30,222 nucleotides of DNA. Origin: a virus. Shown piece by piece: positions 21,822-29,252 of this stretch (positions are counted from its first letter, which is position 1; the number at the start of each line of letters is the position of its first letter). The notes beneath the pieces were generated by a model. That model saw nothing but the letters and a program-made list of their open reading frames with translations, was not told the DNA's origin and made no database searches. The stretch lies in IMG/VR virus record IMGVR_UViG_3300032282_005105, positions 1 through 30,222 of that record. One strand, 5' to 3'. Position numbers and translations under genes: made by a program.

Positions 21822-21953
21822 ATGCACTTGACAAGAGAACAACTGTTGTTTATGTTAAAGGAGGCATATCTACGCGGTACATGGGATATGATAATGTTCA
21901 AGGTGAGTTTGCCGTTAACACATCTGGTGAGCAGTTATGTGCTCCATGCTTAA
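21822..21953 (+). CDS. Possible small ORF (43 aa)
   Basis: Begins MHLTREQLLFMLKEAYLRGT with AGGTGG five bases upstream of the ATG. The first half looks like protein, but the second half overlaps the zinc-binding gene at 21881 in another frame. It may be a short leader or a decayed gene. Confidence 0.35.
   Translation: MHLTREQLLFMLKEAYLRGTWDMIMFKVSLPLTHLVSSYVLHA
21828..21856 (+). promoter_or_regulatory. Possible promoter for the 21881 gene
   Basis: TTGACA, 17-base spacer, TATGTT. It is followed at once by AAAGGAGG (21857-21864), a perfect ribosome-binding site but 16 bases from the ATG at 21881. Confidence 0.5.
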
Positions 21954-22159
21954 AACAATATATTCATCAATTAGATTTGCCAATGGGTAATTGTGAATTA
22001 TGTGATAATAGAAATGTAAACATAATTGATTTTCATTGGAGTAATTGGAATAGAAAAATAACCATTATGTTTTTATGGCATTGGTGGAATGGCAGAAATT
22101 ATTGTTTAACTTGTGTGGATGACCTACTGGATACAGGAAAGGTAAGAAATACCTATTAA
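21881..22159 (+). CDS. Small cysteine-rich, probably zinc-binding protein
   Basis: 92 residues with three CxxC pairs: Cys20/Cys23 (CAPC), Cys38/Cys41 (CELC) and Cys75/Cys78 (CLTC), plus several His and Trp residues. It may bind one or two zinc ions. A hydrophobic, aromatic stretch (IMFLWHWW) lies between. No family is recognised. The start is uncertain: the strong AAAGGAGG is rather far upstream, and an ACG at 21872 would be better spaced but is a rare start. Confidence 0.6.
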   Translation: MGYDNVQGEFAVNTSGEQLCAPCLKQYIHQLDLPMGNCELCDNRNVNIIDFHWSNWNRKITIMFLWHWWNGRNYCLTCVDDLLDTGKVRNTY

Positions 22160-22161
22160 TA

Positions 22162-22179
22162 GGGGACTTGACTTTCCCC
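22162..22179 (+). terminator. Hairpin with promoter elements (possible terminator)
   Basis: GGGGA (22162-22166) pairs with TCCCC (22175-22179) across an 8-base loop holding the -35 box of the next promoter, just after the stop at 22159; TTAATTGTGTTGTATTT follows. Confidence 0.45.
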
Positions 22180-22195
22180 TTAATTGTGTTGTATT
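22168..22195 (+). promoter_or_regulatory. Possible promoter before the 22294 gene
   Basis: TTGACT, then TGTATT at 16 bases (or TATTTC at 18). Weaker than the others, but it has the same ACTTGACT context and hairpin as the promoter at 18080. Confidence 0.45.
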
Positions 22196-22199
22196 TCAG

Positions 22200-22307
22200 T
22201 ACAAGGAGTTATACGCTGGGGCGACTGTTGATGAGTTTGTAACATTTATTGAAGAGTGTGGTGGAAACGTTTATTTTCCCAAGGAGAAAGATTATGGAAC
22301 AACGTGA
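22200..22307 (+). pseudogene. Open frame without a start codon, possible gene remnant
   Basis: The frame reads YKELYAGATVDEFVTFIEEC and continues to a TGA at 22305-22307; it looks coding but has no ATG, GTG or TTG upstream in frame. AAGGAG at 22203-22208 looks like a ribosome-binding site for a start codon that is missing. It may be the tail of a decayed gene or the result of a single-base error. Confidence 0.3.
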
Positions 22308-22539
22308 TAGATTTATGCTGGAAAACATGATGAACCAGTGCTGGCATATCACAGATGACTTGCATACGATTGCGAGTTATGTTGCGGGGCAAGGCGATAT
22401 TCCGCCGAAACATCAAGATGAAATTATGAATATGTTGTTTGGGATGAAGTCACTCTACAATCAACGGTTCAGTGATATGATGGATTTGTTTGGTGAGATG
22501 ATTCAGAACGGACACATTGAGGGGAAGAATGTATACTAA
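22294..22539 (+). CDS. Small helical hypothetical protein
   Basis: 81 residues, Met- and Asp-rich (MLENMMNQCWHITDDLHTIA), predicted helical. ATG 22294 has AAGGAGA at 22281-22287, a strong, well-spaced site. No domain is recognised. It overlaps the next gene by 11 bases. Confidence 0.62.
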   Translation: MEQRDRFMLENMMNQCWHITDDLHTIASYVAGQGDIPPKHQDEIMNMLFGMKSLYNQRFSDMMDLFGEMIQNGHIEGKNVY

Positions 22540-22738
22540 ATATAAGTTCAACGAATTGACGTTGACTGCATCAAGTTACAATAGAAAAATCAGTATTGAA
22601 ATTCCTATGGATAGTACTGCAAATGAAGTGTTCGAGGCATTTAAAACCTTGATGGTCGGCCTAACGTTTCCTGAAGGGGCATTTGATGACGTAGTAGTAA
22701 ATTACTTTTATGAAAATGACTTAAACAAAGATGAATAA
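22529..22738 (+). CDS. Small hypothetical protein
   Basis: 69 residues. YKFNELTLTASSYNRKISIE, then STANEVFEAFKTLMVGLTFP, look like a beta-strand pair followed by a helix, as in small phage proteins of unknown function. ATG 22529 with GAGGGGAAG just upstream is preferred over TTG 22517. The metallophosphoesterase follows after nine bases. Confidence 0.6.
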   Translation: MYTKYKFNELTLTASSYNRKISIEIPMDSTANEVFEAFKTLMVGLTFPEGAFDDVVVNYFYENDLNKDE

Positions 22739-22747
22739 GGAAACAAT

Positions 22748-23425
22748 ATGATTTTACTATTAGGTGACATTCACGGTGATTACAGAGTAATGCAGAGAGC
22801 GATTGATTTGGCTGGTGAAGTTGGCGCCACCGCTATTATTCAAGTGGGCGATTTTTGTCTGTTCCGTGGATATGGAATGCCGAACGAACAGCAATTTATA
22901 GAGGTATTACGCACCTCAAAGATACCCGTATATTTTATTGATGGAAACCACGATGATTGCACCCGCTGGATTTGTTATACGGAAGTATCACAAATTTATC
23001 CAGACATTCCCTTCTATTACATCCCTCGTGGTACCGTAATGGAACTGGATGGTCGGACAATCGCATTTATGGGTGGTGCCGCATCCATTGATAAGAAATG
23101 GAGACTTGCGGACGGAATGCATTGGGATGAAAACGAACTTATCAGTTATGAACAATATGCCCGTATGCGTGATAATGCAGAGGGTAAAACTATTGATATG
23201 TTTATTACACATTGTCCACCGAGTAGTGTTATCGAAGAACATTTTGATAATCGTGCAAAACTGCAATTTGATGTAGGACTGAATTGGGAAGATCCTACAC
23301 AAAAGCAAATTGAAGAATTGTGGCATGCAATGGGTACGCCAATGATTTATTCTGGACATATGCATAGGGTTGTTAAGGGAATGACATATAGAATTTTGGA
23401 TATAAACGAGTTATTAGCCGTCTAA
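22748..23425 (+). CDS. Calcineurin-like metallophosphoesterase
   Basis: 225 residues with all five metal motifs: GDIHGD (6-11), VGDF (about 38-41), DGNHDD (about 65-70), THCPP and SGHMHR. The two-metal centre should be complete. It should hydrolyse phosphomonoesters or diesters, or possibly phosphoprotein or nucleic-acid phosphates, as in lambda phosphatase-like enzymes. It belongs to a different branch from the truncated LpxH-like protein at the window start. TAAGGAAAC precedes the ATG. Confidence 0.88.
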   Translation: MILLLGDIHGDYRVMQRAIDLAGEVGATAIIQVGDFCLFRGYGMPNEQQFIEVLRTSKIPVYFIDGNHDDCTRWICYTEVSQIYPDIPFYYIPRGTVMELDGRTIAFMGGAASIDKKWRLADGMHWDENELISYEQYARMRDNAEGKTIDMFITHCPPSSVIEEHFDNRAKLQFDVGLNWEDPTQKQIEELWHAMGTPMIYSGHMHRVVKGMTYRILDINELLAV

Positions 23426-23444
23426 ATTTGCTGTTTTCACGAAG

Positions 23445-23476
23445 TTCTATATACTTATATATAAATGTATATAGAA
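23445..23476 (+). promoter_or_regulatory. Hairpin enclosing a late-promoter-like box, before homing endonuclease
   Basis: TTCTATATAC (23445-23454) and GTATATAGAA (23467-23476) form a perfect 10-bp stem with a 12-base loop. The loop and the first base of the 3' arm contain TATAAATG (23460-23467), seven of eight matches to the T4 late promoter TATAAATA. On long transcripts the hairpin would fold just before the ATG at 23482; a transcript starting at the late box would lack the 5' arm. Confidence 0.6.
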
Positions 23477-23481
23477 ACTAT

Positions 23482-24171
23482 ATGAATTCAGCAAATTTTT
23501 ACATTTACGCACATTACATACCAGGAGAAACTTTACCTTTTTATATAGGTAAAGGTTCTGGATACAGAATGACCAGAAGAAATGATAGAAGTATCTGGTG
23601 GAAGCGGATAGTAAATAAGTACGGATTTGAAGCAAAATTATTACACGAAAATTTAAGTTATTCTGAAGCAAATATTCTAGAAAAAAAATTAATTAAAGAG
23701 TTTGGACGCCGTGACATAGGTACTGGTACATTAATAAATCATACTGATGGTGGAGAAGGAATTGCCAATCCTTCCAAGGAAGTTCGTAATAAAATTAGTG
23801 AGTCAAATCGTAAGCGAGTGGTGTCAGAAGAAACCAAAAGAAAAATAAGTCAATCCAGCAAAGGACATAAGTTGTCCGAACATACCAAATCAAAAATGAA
23901 AGGTAGAGTTCCGTGGAATAAAGGTATGAAAGGTATATCAGGTACTCCTCATACCGAAGAAACTAAACAAAAAATATCTGACACAAAACGAAAAGTAAAG
24001 GAACATTATATGGAAAACAAATCAAAATATACTACCATATTGATTAGCAAAGAAATAAATAAGCATATACGAGAATTCTGTGACAAGAATTTTGTAAATG
24101 CCGGCCCATTAACAGAGATGTTATGGTCTAATTTTATTTCTTCTAGTGTGAGCGGTAGTATAGTCCTATAA
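23482..24171 (+). CDS. GIY-YIG homing endonuclease with NUMOD3 repeats
   Basis: 229 residues. The N-terminal catalytic core has FYIYAHYIPGETLPFYIGKG (residues 6-25), which carries the spaced GIY and YIG strands as variants Y-I-Y and Y-I-G, then a basic helix. The middle has NUMOD3-type DNA-binding repeats: SEETKRKISQSSKG, SEHTKSKMKGRVPWNKG and TEETKQKISDTKR. This is a free-standing T4 Seg-like mobile gene; it cuts DNA lacking it and spreads by repair. The upstream frame to 23428 is excluded because it lies inside the regulatory hairpin. No strong ribosome-binding site is seen. Confidence 0.88.
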   Translation: MNSANFYIYAHYIPGETLPFYIGKGSGYRMTRRNDRSIWWKRIVNKYGFEAKLLHENLSYSEANILEKKLIKEFGRRDIGTGTLINHTDGGEGIANPSKEVRNKISESNRKRVVSEETKRKISQSSKGHKLSEHTKSKMKGRVPWNKGMKGISGTPHTEETKQKISDTKRKVKEHYMENKSKYTTILISKEINKHIREFCDKNFVNAGPLTEMLWSNFISSSVSGSIVL

Positions 24172-24180
24172 GAGAATATT

Positions 24181-24963
24181 ATGGCCGAACCTACATCATC
24201 ACAACCGTCCGCATCTATAAAAAATATACAGACTTCTGGTGTCACGCGTATCGCAGCAAATCAAGAGTTTCAATTCACTTACGCAACAACAGAACTTCGT
24301 TCTGGTGGTGTTGGCCCCAGCGAACTTGTTAATATGATTGACGATCACTTGAATATGAAGTTTGATCCTCAAGCACAACGTGGTCGGGAAGATGCTACCG
24401 CCAAAAAAGGTAATCGGGTATTTGCCGAAGATGTCGGTACACCAATTTACGATTATTTGGATACAATTTATTGGCGTAGAATTGTTGAGTGGGTAGAATA
24501 TCGTGACGCACCAATCAGAGCAATGGCACGAGAAGCTTTGGCTGCGGCACAAGCAACCGCTGCAGCAGCGGCCGCTGCAGCACAGACCGCACAGGCGGCA
24601 TTGAATCGAGCTATGACACCGGGACCACCGGGACCGCCAGGACCAGCAGGGGCTACTGGTGCAACTGGCGCAGCGGGTCACACCGACACTTATGTTGCAT
24701 CACACGCAGATACCACACACGCGGACACAACTCACACAGATACACCACATTCAGATACAACTCACACAGACGCATCACACTCGGATACTGCTGGACACGA
24801 CGATACATACGTACCACAACATACCGATACACCACATTCGGATATACCACACTTCGATACCGAAATAGTTCCTCATACCGACATGTATACTCCGCATAGT
24901 GATTTTGGCGGAGGAGGAGGTGGCGGAGGAGGTGGTGGTACTAATAGTGAAACATTTTTCTAA
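24181..24963 (+). CDS. Collagen-like protein with His-Asp repeats, probable virion/tail fibre protein
   Basis: 260 residues in four parts. Residues 1-120 are a globular head with no recognised family. About 121-145 is an alanine-rich helix. About 147-166 is a short collagen-like run of Gly-X-Y triplets (GPPGPPGPAGATGATGAAG), which favours trimers. About 167-241 is a striking repeat of HTDT/HSDT/HADT units. A Gly stretch and TNSETFF end it. Trimeric, collagen-containing proteins in phages are usually tail fibres or baseplate parts. The His-x-Asp spacing could bind metal ions in a trimer. Placement just before glycosyltransferases is suggestive. AAGAGAA precedes the ATG. Confidence 0.75.
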   Translation: MAEPTSSQPSASIKNIQTSGVTRIAANQEFQFTYATTELRSGGVGPSELVNMIDDHLNMKFDPQAQRGREDATAKKGNRVFAEDVGTPIYDYLDTIYWRRIVEWVEYRDAPIRAMAREALAAAQATAAAAAAAAQTAQAALNRAMTPGPPGPPGPAGATGATGAAGHTDTYVASHADTTHADTTHTDTPHSDTTHTDASHSDTAGHDDTYVPQHTDTPHSDIPHFDTEIVPHTDMYTPHSDFGGGGGGGGGGGTNSETFF

Positions 24964-24979
24964 ATAAGAGGGTTTTGTA

Positions 24980-26380
24980 ATGAAAGCAGGTTATATACCA
25001 AAAGATAAACGAAAGAAAATTTTATTCCTATCGGATGACATACGTGTTACGTCTGGTGTAGGAGTAATGTCACGAGAAATTGTAGAAGGTACTGCACACC
25101 GGTATAATTGGGTGCAGGTCGGCGCCGCGGTATCACATCCAGAGGCCGGTAAAGTAGTTGATTTGTCGGAAGCGGTAAATAATGAACTTGGGATGACTGA
25201 TGCTTCCGTCAAGATATATCCGTACAATGGATACGGTGACAGTCGGTTAATTCGTCAATTGATGGAAATTGAGAAACCCGATGCTATTCTCCATTTCACC
25301 GATCCTCGATATTGGATTTGGTTGTACCAGATTGAACATGAAATTCGGCAGCAGATTCCAATGTTCTTCTATGCAATTTGGGATGACCTTCCATATCCAT
25401 TCTACAACGAAAACTACTATCGTTCCGATGATTGGATTGGATGTATTAGTAAGCAAACCTATAACATCGTCAAACACGTATCACGTAAGGAACCACGAAC
25501 ACCGTGGTCGTTATCATACGTTCCGCACGGCATCAATACCAAAAACTTCCACCCACTACCAGCAGATGATAAGGACATGCTGGAACTACGTGAACGTTTG
25601 TTTGCGGGACAAGATGTTAAGTATGTAGTATTCTACAACAGCCGTAACATTCGTCGTAAGCAGACTTCCGATGTTATGTTAGCATTTAACACCTTCATGA
25701 AGAAGTTATCGGAAGAAGAACGTTCGAAATGTCGCTTACTATTACATACACAGCCTGTAGACGAACACGGCACTGATTTACCAGCGGTTATTCGTGATGT
25801 AATGCCAGATATGGAAAAATATATTATTTTTTCGAATGAGCGAATTGAGGCAAAGCATATTAATATGTTGTATAACATCGCAGACGTTACCATTAACATG
25901 TCCAGTAATGAAGGATTTGGATTAGGTACATGCGAAAGTTTGATGGCAGGAACACCAATCATTGTAAATGTCACAGGTGGATTGCAAGACCAATGCGGAT
26001 TTAAAAATGACGATGGTGAATACCTTGACCCTGAACGTGATTTTACGTATGATTGGGGTAGTAATCACGATGGACGGTTCAAGAATCATGGTGAGTGGGC
26101 ATTTCCATTATTCCCTGTTAGTCGTTCACTTCAAGGATCACCACTCACGCCGTACATCTTTGACGATCGGTGTTCGTGGGAAGATGCGGCAGAGAAAATT
26201 ATGGAACTATATAAGATGACTCGTGAAGAACGTAAACGTAGAGGTGAAGCAGGTCGCCAGTATGCATTGGGACCAGGTCAATTTACGGCAGAACGTATGT
26301 GTGAATTGTTCATCGAACATATGGAAAATGCGTGGGAAAATTGGACCCCACGGGAACGCTTTACTTTGGTGAAGGGATAA
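24980..26380 (+). CDS. Glycosyltransferase, GT4-like (GT-B fold), first copy
   Basis: 466 residues. ILFLSDDIRVTSGVGVMSRE at the start is the N-terminal nucleotide-sugar enzyme pattern. SYVPHGINTKNFHPL and VFYNSRNIRRKQTSDVMLAF are typical of the linker and second domain. NEGFGLGTCESLMAGTPIIV (about 313-332) carries the donor-binding E-x7-E of GT4 enzymes. It transfers a sugar from a nucleotide donor; donor and acceptor are unknown. It has no signal peptide or membrane helices. It begins a cassette that continues to the window end, with one base between it and the next gene. Confidence 0.88.
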   Translation: MKAGYIPKDKRKKILFLSDDIRVTSGVGVMSREIVEGTAHRYNWVQVGAAVSHPEAGKVVDLSEAVNNELGMTDASVKIYPYNGYGDSRLIRQLMEIEKPDAILHFTDPRYWIWLYQIEHEIRQQIPMFFYAIWDDLPYPFYNENYYRSDDWIGCISKQTYNIVKHVSRKEPRTPWSLSYVPHGINTKNFHPLPADDKDMLELRERLFAGQDVKYVVFYNSRNIRRKQTSDVMLAFNTFMKKLSEEERSKCRLLLHTQPVDEHGTDLPAVIRDVMPDMEKYIIFSNERIEAKHINMLYNIADVTINMSSNEGFGLGTCESLMAGTPIIVNVTGGLQDQCGFKNDDGEYLDPERDFTYDWGSNHDGRFKNHGEWAFPLFPVSRSLQGSPLTPYIFDDRCSWEDAAEKIMELYKMTREERKRRGEAGRQYALGPGQFTAERMCELFIEHMENAWENWTPRERFTLVKG

Positions 26381-26381
26381 T

Positions 26382-27689
26382 ATGACAGGAAAACCGTTAT
26401 GTATAGTTCGGGCTCCCTGCCAGACTCGTTCTGGTTATGGTGATATGAGCCGTGACATCATTCGTCACATTATTGAATGGGACAAGTTTGATGTAAAGAT
26501 TCATTCTGTTCCTTGGGGTGATACTCCAATGAATGCATTGGATGAAAGTAATCCAAAAGATAAAATGATTCTCGACAGAATTATTAAGAGTGGACAATTA
26601 TCACAACCAAGTTTGTATGTAACCATTACCATTCCAACGGAATTTGAACCGTTGGGTAAATATAATATTGGTATCACCGCGGGAATTGAAACTACGGTTG
26701 CGTCAGCGCAGTGGGTAGATGCCTGTAATAAGATGGATTTGGTTTTGACTATTTCGGAACATTCAAAGAATGTATTCCATTTTTCAAAGTACACACAGCA
26801 AGACCAGGCAGGTAACAAAACAGGAGAATTAGTTATTACCAAGCCTGTTGAGGTATTGCATAATTGTATTGACAATAATATCTTCAAGAAGTTGGAGTAT
26901 GATGTTGAATTAGAACCTACGATACGTGAAACCTTAGATAGTATTCCAGAAAAATTCTGTTATCTATTTGTTGGACACTGGTTACGTGGTGAATTTGGCG
27001 AGGACCGTAAAAACGTATCACTCCTCGTTAAGATATTCTTGGAAACGTTTAGACAAGTATCTGAAAAAGACAAGCCGGCGTTAATCTTAAAGACAAGTAG
27101 TGCTGGGTTTTCAATCCTCGACCGTGAGGAAATCTTGAAGAAAATTCAACAGATTAAAGATTCTGTTGTATTAGAGGTGGGACAGATGATGCCTAATATT
27201 TATTTATTGCATGGTGAATTGACCGACAAGGAAATGAATTCATTATACAATCACTCCAAGGTCAAGGCACACGTTAGTTTCACTAAGGGTGAAGGATTCG
27301 GTCGCCCACTATTGGAAGCAAGTGTAAGTGGTAAACCAGTCATTGCCTCTGGATGGAGTGGTCAATTAGACTTCTTGGATAAAGATAATTCTGTATTGGT
27401 TGGTGGTGAATTAAAACCCATCCACGAAAGTTCTGTGTGGGATGGTGTGTTGATTCGTGAATCGACCTGGTTCGCACCAGACATGAATCAGTGTGCAAAT
27501 GCGTTATATGCTGTCTTTAAAAACTATTCTAGTTTTAAAAAGAAGGCTAATATATTAGCAAAGGAAAATACCAAGAAGTTCTCATATCAAACTATTTTTA
27601 ACAGAACAGTTGAACTGTTAGACAAGTATGTTCCACAATTTTCTGTTGAAACTAAATTGGTTCTTCCCACATTAAAGAAGATTAAATAA
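26382..27689 (+). CDS. Glycosyltransferase, GT4-like (GT-B fold), second copy
   Basis: 435 residues. PCQTRSGYGDMSRDIIRHI at the start, VEVLHNCIDNNIFKKL in the middle and GEGFGRPLLEASVSGKPVIA (about 303-322) mark a retaining GT-B enzyme with the E-x7-E donor site. It differs clearly from the first copy, so the two probably add successive or different sugars. No membrane anchor is seen. The stop overlaps the start of the following small gene by one base. Confidence 0.88.
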   Translation: MTGKPLCIVRAPCQTRSGYGDMSRDIIRHIIEWDKFDVKIHSVPWGDTPMNALDESNPKDKMILDRIIKSGQLSQPSLYVTITIPTEFEPLGKYNIGITAGIETTVASAQWVDACNKMDLVLTISEHSKNVFHFSKYTQQDQAGNKTGELVITKPVEVLHNCIDNNIFKKLEYDVELEPTIRETLDSIPEKFCYLFVGHWLRGEFGEDRKNVSLLVKIFLETFRQVSEKDKPALILKTSSAGFSILDREEILKKIQQIKDSVVLEVGQMMPNIYLLHGELTDKEMNSLYNHSKVKAHVSFTKGEGFGRPLLEASVSGKPVIASGWSGQLDFLDKDNSVLVGGELKPIHESSVWDGVLIRESTWFAPDMNQCANALYAVFKNYSSFKKKANILAKENTKKFSYQTIFNRTVELLDKYVPQFSVETKLVLPTLKKIK

Positions 27690-28072
27690 TGGCAATAGAA
27701 GAGTATAAAGGTACGTTGGGTATTCGTACCTTCGTTTCTCGAAAAGATTTAACTACTGGCAAAGTGGTGCAGTTTACTTACGATAACGAGCAAAAATATG
27801 CACTCGTACTTAATCCCAATTGGGAAGGTAAAATGCACGCTTTGTCATTAGGTTCTCTGACCCCAGAAAAACTTGGTCAAATATTTAAATTGATTGACGG
27901 AGAAACAGATACTCAAATAATTTATGACCGTTTCAAAAACTCAAATTTCGTTGGTGACAGACCCTATCGAACCTATTTATTAACAAAGATATCTACGTTA
28001 CGTGAAGTATTCATTAAGAAAACTGTGTTAAAACCAGAAGAAAACGTAACGGAGAATATGTATGGGGAATGA
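27689..28072 (+). CDS. Conserved phage protein, unknown
   Basis: 127 residues. VQFTYDNEQKYALVLNPNWE, then GKMHALSLGSLTPEKL, looks like a small phage family present in T4-like genomes (a strand pair with NPNW.GK.H), function unknown to me. The C-terminal 25 residues are basic, then acidic. It sits between glycosyltransferase and epimerase genes but shows no link to sugar metabolism. Confidence 0.62.
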   Translation: MAIEEYKGTLGIRTFVSRKDLTTGKVVQFTYDNEQKYALVLNPNWEGKMHALSLGSLTPEKLGQIFKLIDGETDTQIIYDRFKNSNFVGDRPYRTYLLTKISTLREVFIKKTVLKPEENVTENMYGE

Positions 28073-28214
28073 TGTTATAAAAGAACATCCACCAACAGAA
28101 TTAAAACACGATAGAATAAATTTAAAAAAATATATGCCCGAAAAAGAATGGTGGACCGTTTGGTACTATATCTGTACGGGTAGAAAAGTGACAGTAGCAA
28201 AAGAACAAAACTAA
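28062..28214 (+). CDS. Small hypothetical protein (50 aa)
   Basis: Begins MGNDVIKEHPPTELKHDRIN and contains KEWWTVWYYICTGRK. GGAGAA at 28051-28056 precedes ATG 28062. It overlaps the previous gene by 11 bases and fills the gap up to the epimerase. Basic and aromatic; no family is recognised. Confidence 0.5.
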   Translation: MGNDVIKEHPPTELKHDRINLKKYMPEKEWWTVWYYICTGRKVTVAKEQN

Positions 28215-28232
28215 TACAATAGGAAGGGTTAT

Positions 28233-29252
28233 ATGACAGAAGAAGGTAATGTTAGTAAAAAACCACTGAGCACAGCGGATAAAGTCGCTGTGGTACTCGG
28301 TGGTTGTGGTTTTATAGGACATCATCTTGCACGAAGATTACAGAAAGAAGGATACTGGGTTCGTGTAGCCGACATTAAACTTCCAGAACATTGTGATGTA
28401 AATACATTTGCAGACGATTGTTTCATTGGTGATTTGGCAGATTACAGTACATGTGTAGAAGCATTAAACCTCGGTAGAAGTGATGTAGAAGTATATCAAT
28501 TGGCCGCCGATATGGGTGGAGCGTCATACATTTTTACTGGTGAACATGATGCAAACGTAATGACGAACTCCGCGTTGATTAATTTAAATACATTACGAGC
28601 AATGGTACGTTTCGGTATCAAACGAGTATTCTACTCATCGTCCGCATGCATCTACCCAGAACACAACCAGATGGATCCAGATAATCCAAATTGTGAAGAA
28701 GGTTCCGCATACCCTGCAAATCCCGATTCTGAATACGGATGGGAGAAGTTGTTCAGTGAACGTTTGTATATGTCGTATAAGCGTAACTTCGGTATCGAAC
28801 CACGCATTGCCCGTTTTCATAATGTATATGGTGTGGAAGGGACATGGGAAGGTGGTCGTGAAAAGGCACCCGCTGCGATGTGTAGGAAGATTGCACAAGC
28901 ACCAGAAGGTGGTTCAATTGAAATGTTTGGTGATGGAAAGCAGACTCGTTCATTCCTTTATGTGGACGAGTGTGTAGAAGGTATCTTACGATTAACACAT
29001 TCAGACTTCACTGGTCCTGTTAATATCGGGTCAGAAGAAATGATATCAATTAATGATTTTGCTTATATGATTATGGGAATCGCCGGTAAGCAGTTAACTA
29101 TTAATCACATTCCAGGCCCATTGGGTGTCCGTGGACGTTCCTCTGACAATCGTTTAATTCGACAGGCATTAGGATGGGAACCCAACTCACCGTTAATTGA
29201 TGGTATTCGTAAAACACATCATTGGATTAATGAGCAGGTTAAATCTTTATGA
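28233..29252 (+). CDS. GDP-mannose 3,5-epimerase-like SDR enzyme
   Basis: 339 residues. GGCGFIGHHLA (23-33) is the NAD-binding loop, YSSSACIYPE (134-143) and YGWEK (Tyr168, Lys172) are the catalytic set of extended short-chain dehydrogenases. The stretches ARFHNVYGVEGTWEGGREKA, PAAMCRKIA, GDGKQTRSFLYVDECVEG, GPVNIGSEEMISIND and IPGPLGVRGRSSDNRLI follow GDP-mannose 3,5-epimerase very closely. That enzyme makes GDP-L-galactose (and GDP-L-gulose) from GDP-mannose. The first 15 residues are an unstructured addition. GAAGGG precedes the ATG. It overlaps the GT11-like gene by four bases. Confidence 0.9.
   Translation: MTEEGNVSKKPLSTADKVAVVLGGCGFIGHHLARRLQKEGYWVRVADIKLPEHCDVNTFADDCFIGDLADYSTCVEALNLGRSDVEVYQLAADMGGASYIFTGEHDANVMTNSALINLNTLRAMVRFGIKRVFYSSSACIYPEHNQMDPDNPNCEEGSAYPANPDSEYGWEKLFSERLYMSYKRNFGIEPRIARFHNVYGVEGTWEGGREKAPAAMCRKIAQAPEGGSIEMFGDGKQTRSFLYVDECVEGILRLTHSDFTGPVNIGSEEMISINDFAYMIMGIAGKQLTINHIPGPLGVRGRSSDNRLIRQALGWEPNSPLIDGIRKTHHWINEQVKSL

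Noticed and set aside
24199-24681. Long reverse-strand open frame rich in Cys and Ser
   Set aside because: It mirrors the alanine-rich and collagen-like repeats of the + strand gene and has no ribosome-binding site; all genes here run on the + strand.
24659-24868. Plus-strand frame rich in His, Thr and Ile across the His-Asp repeats
   Set aside because: It is a shadow of the repeat in the real frame.
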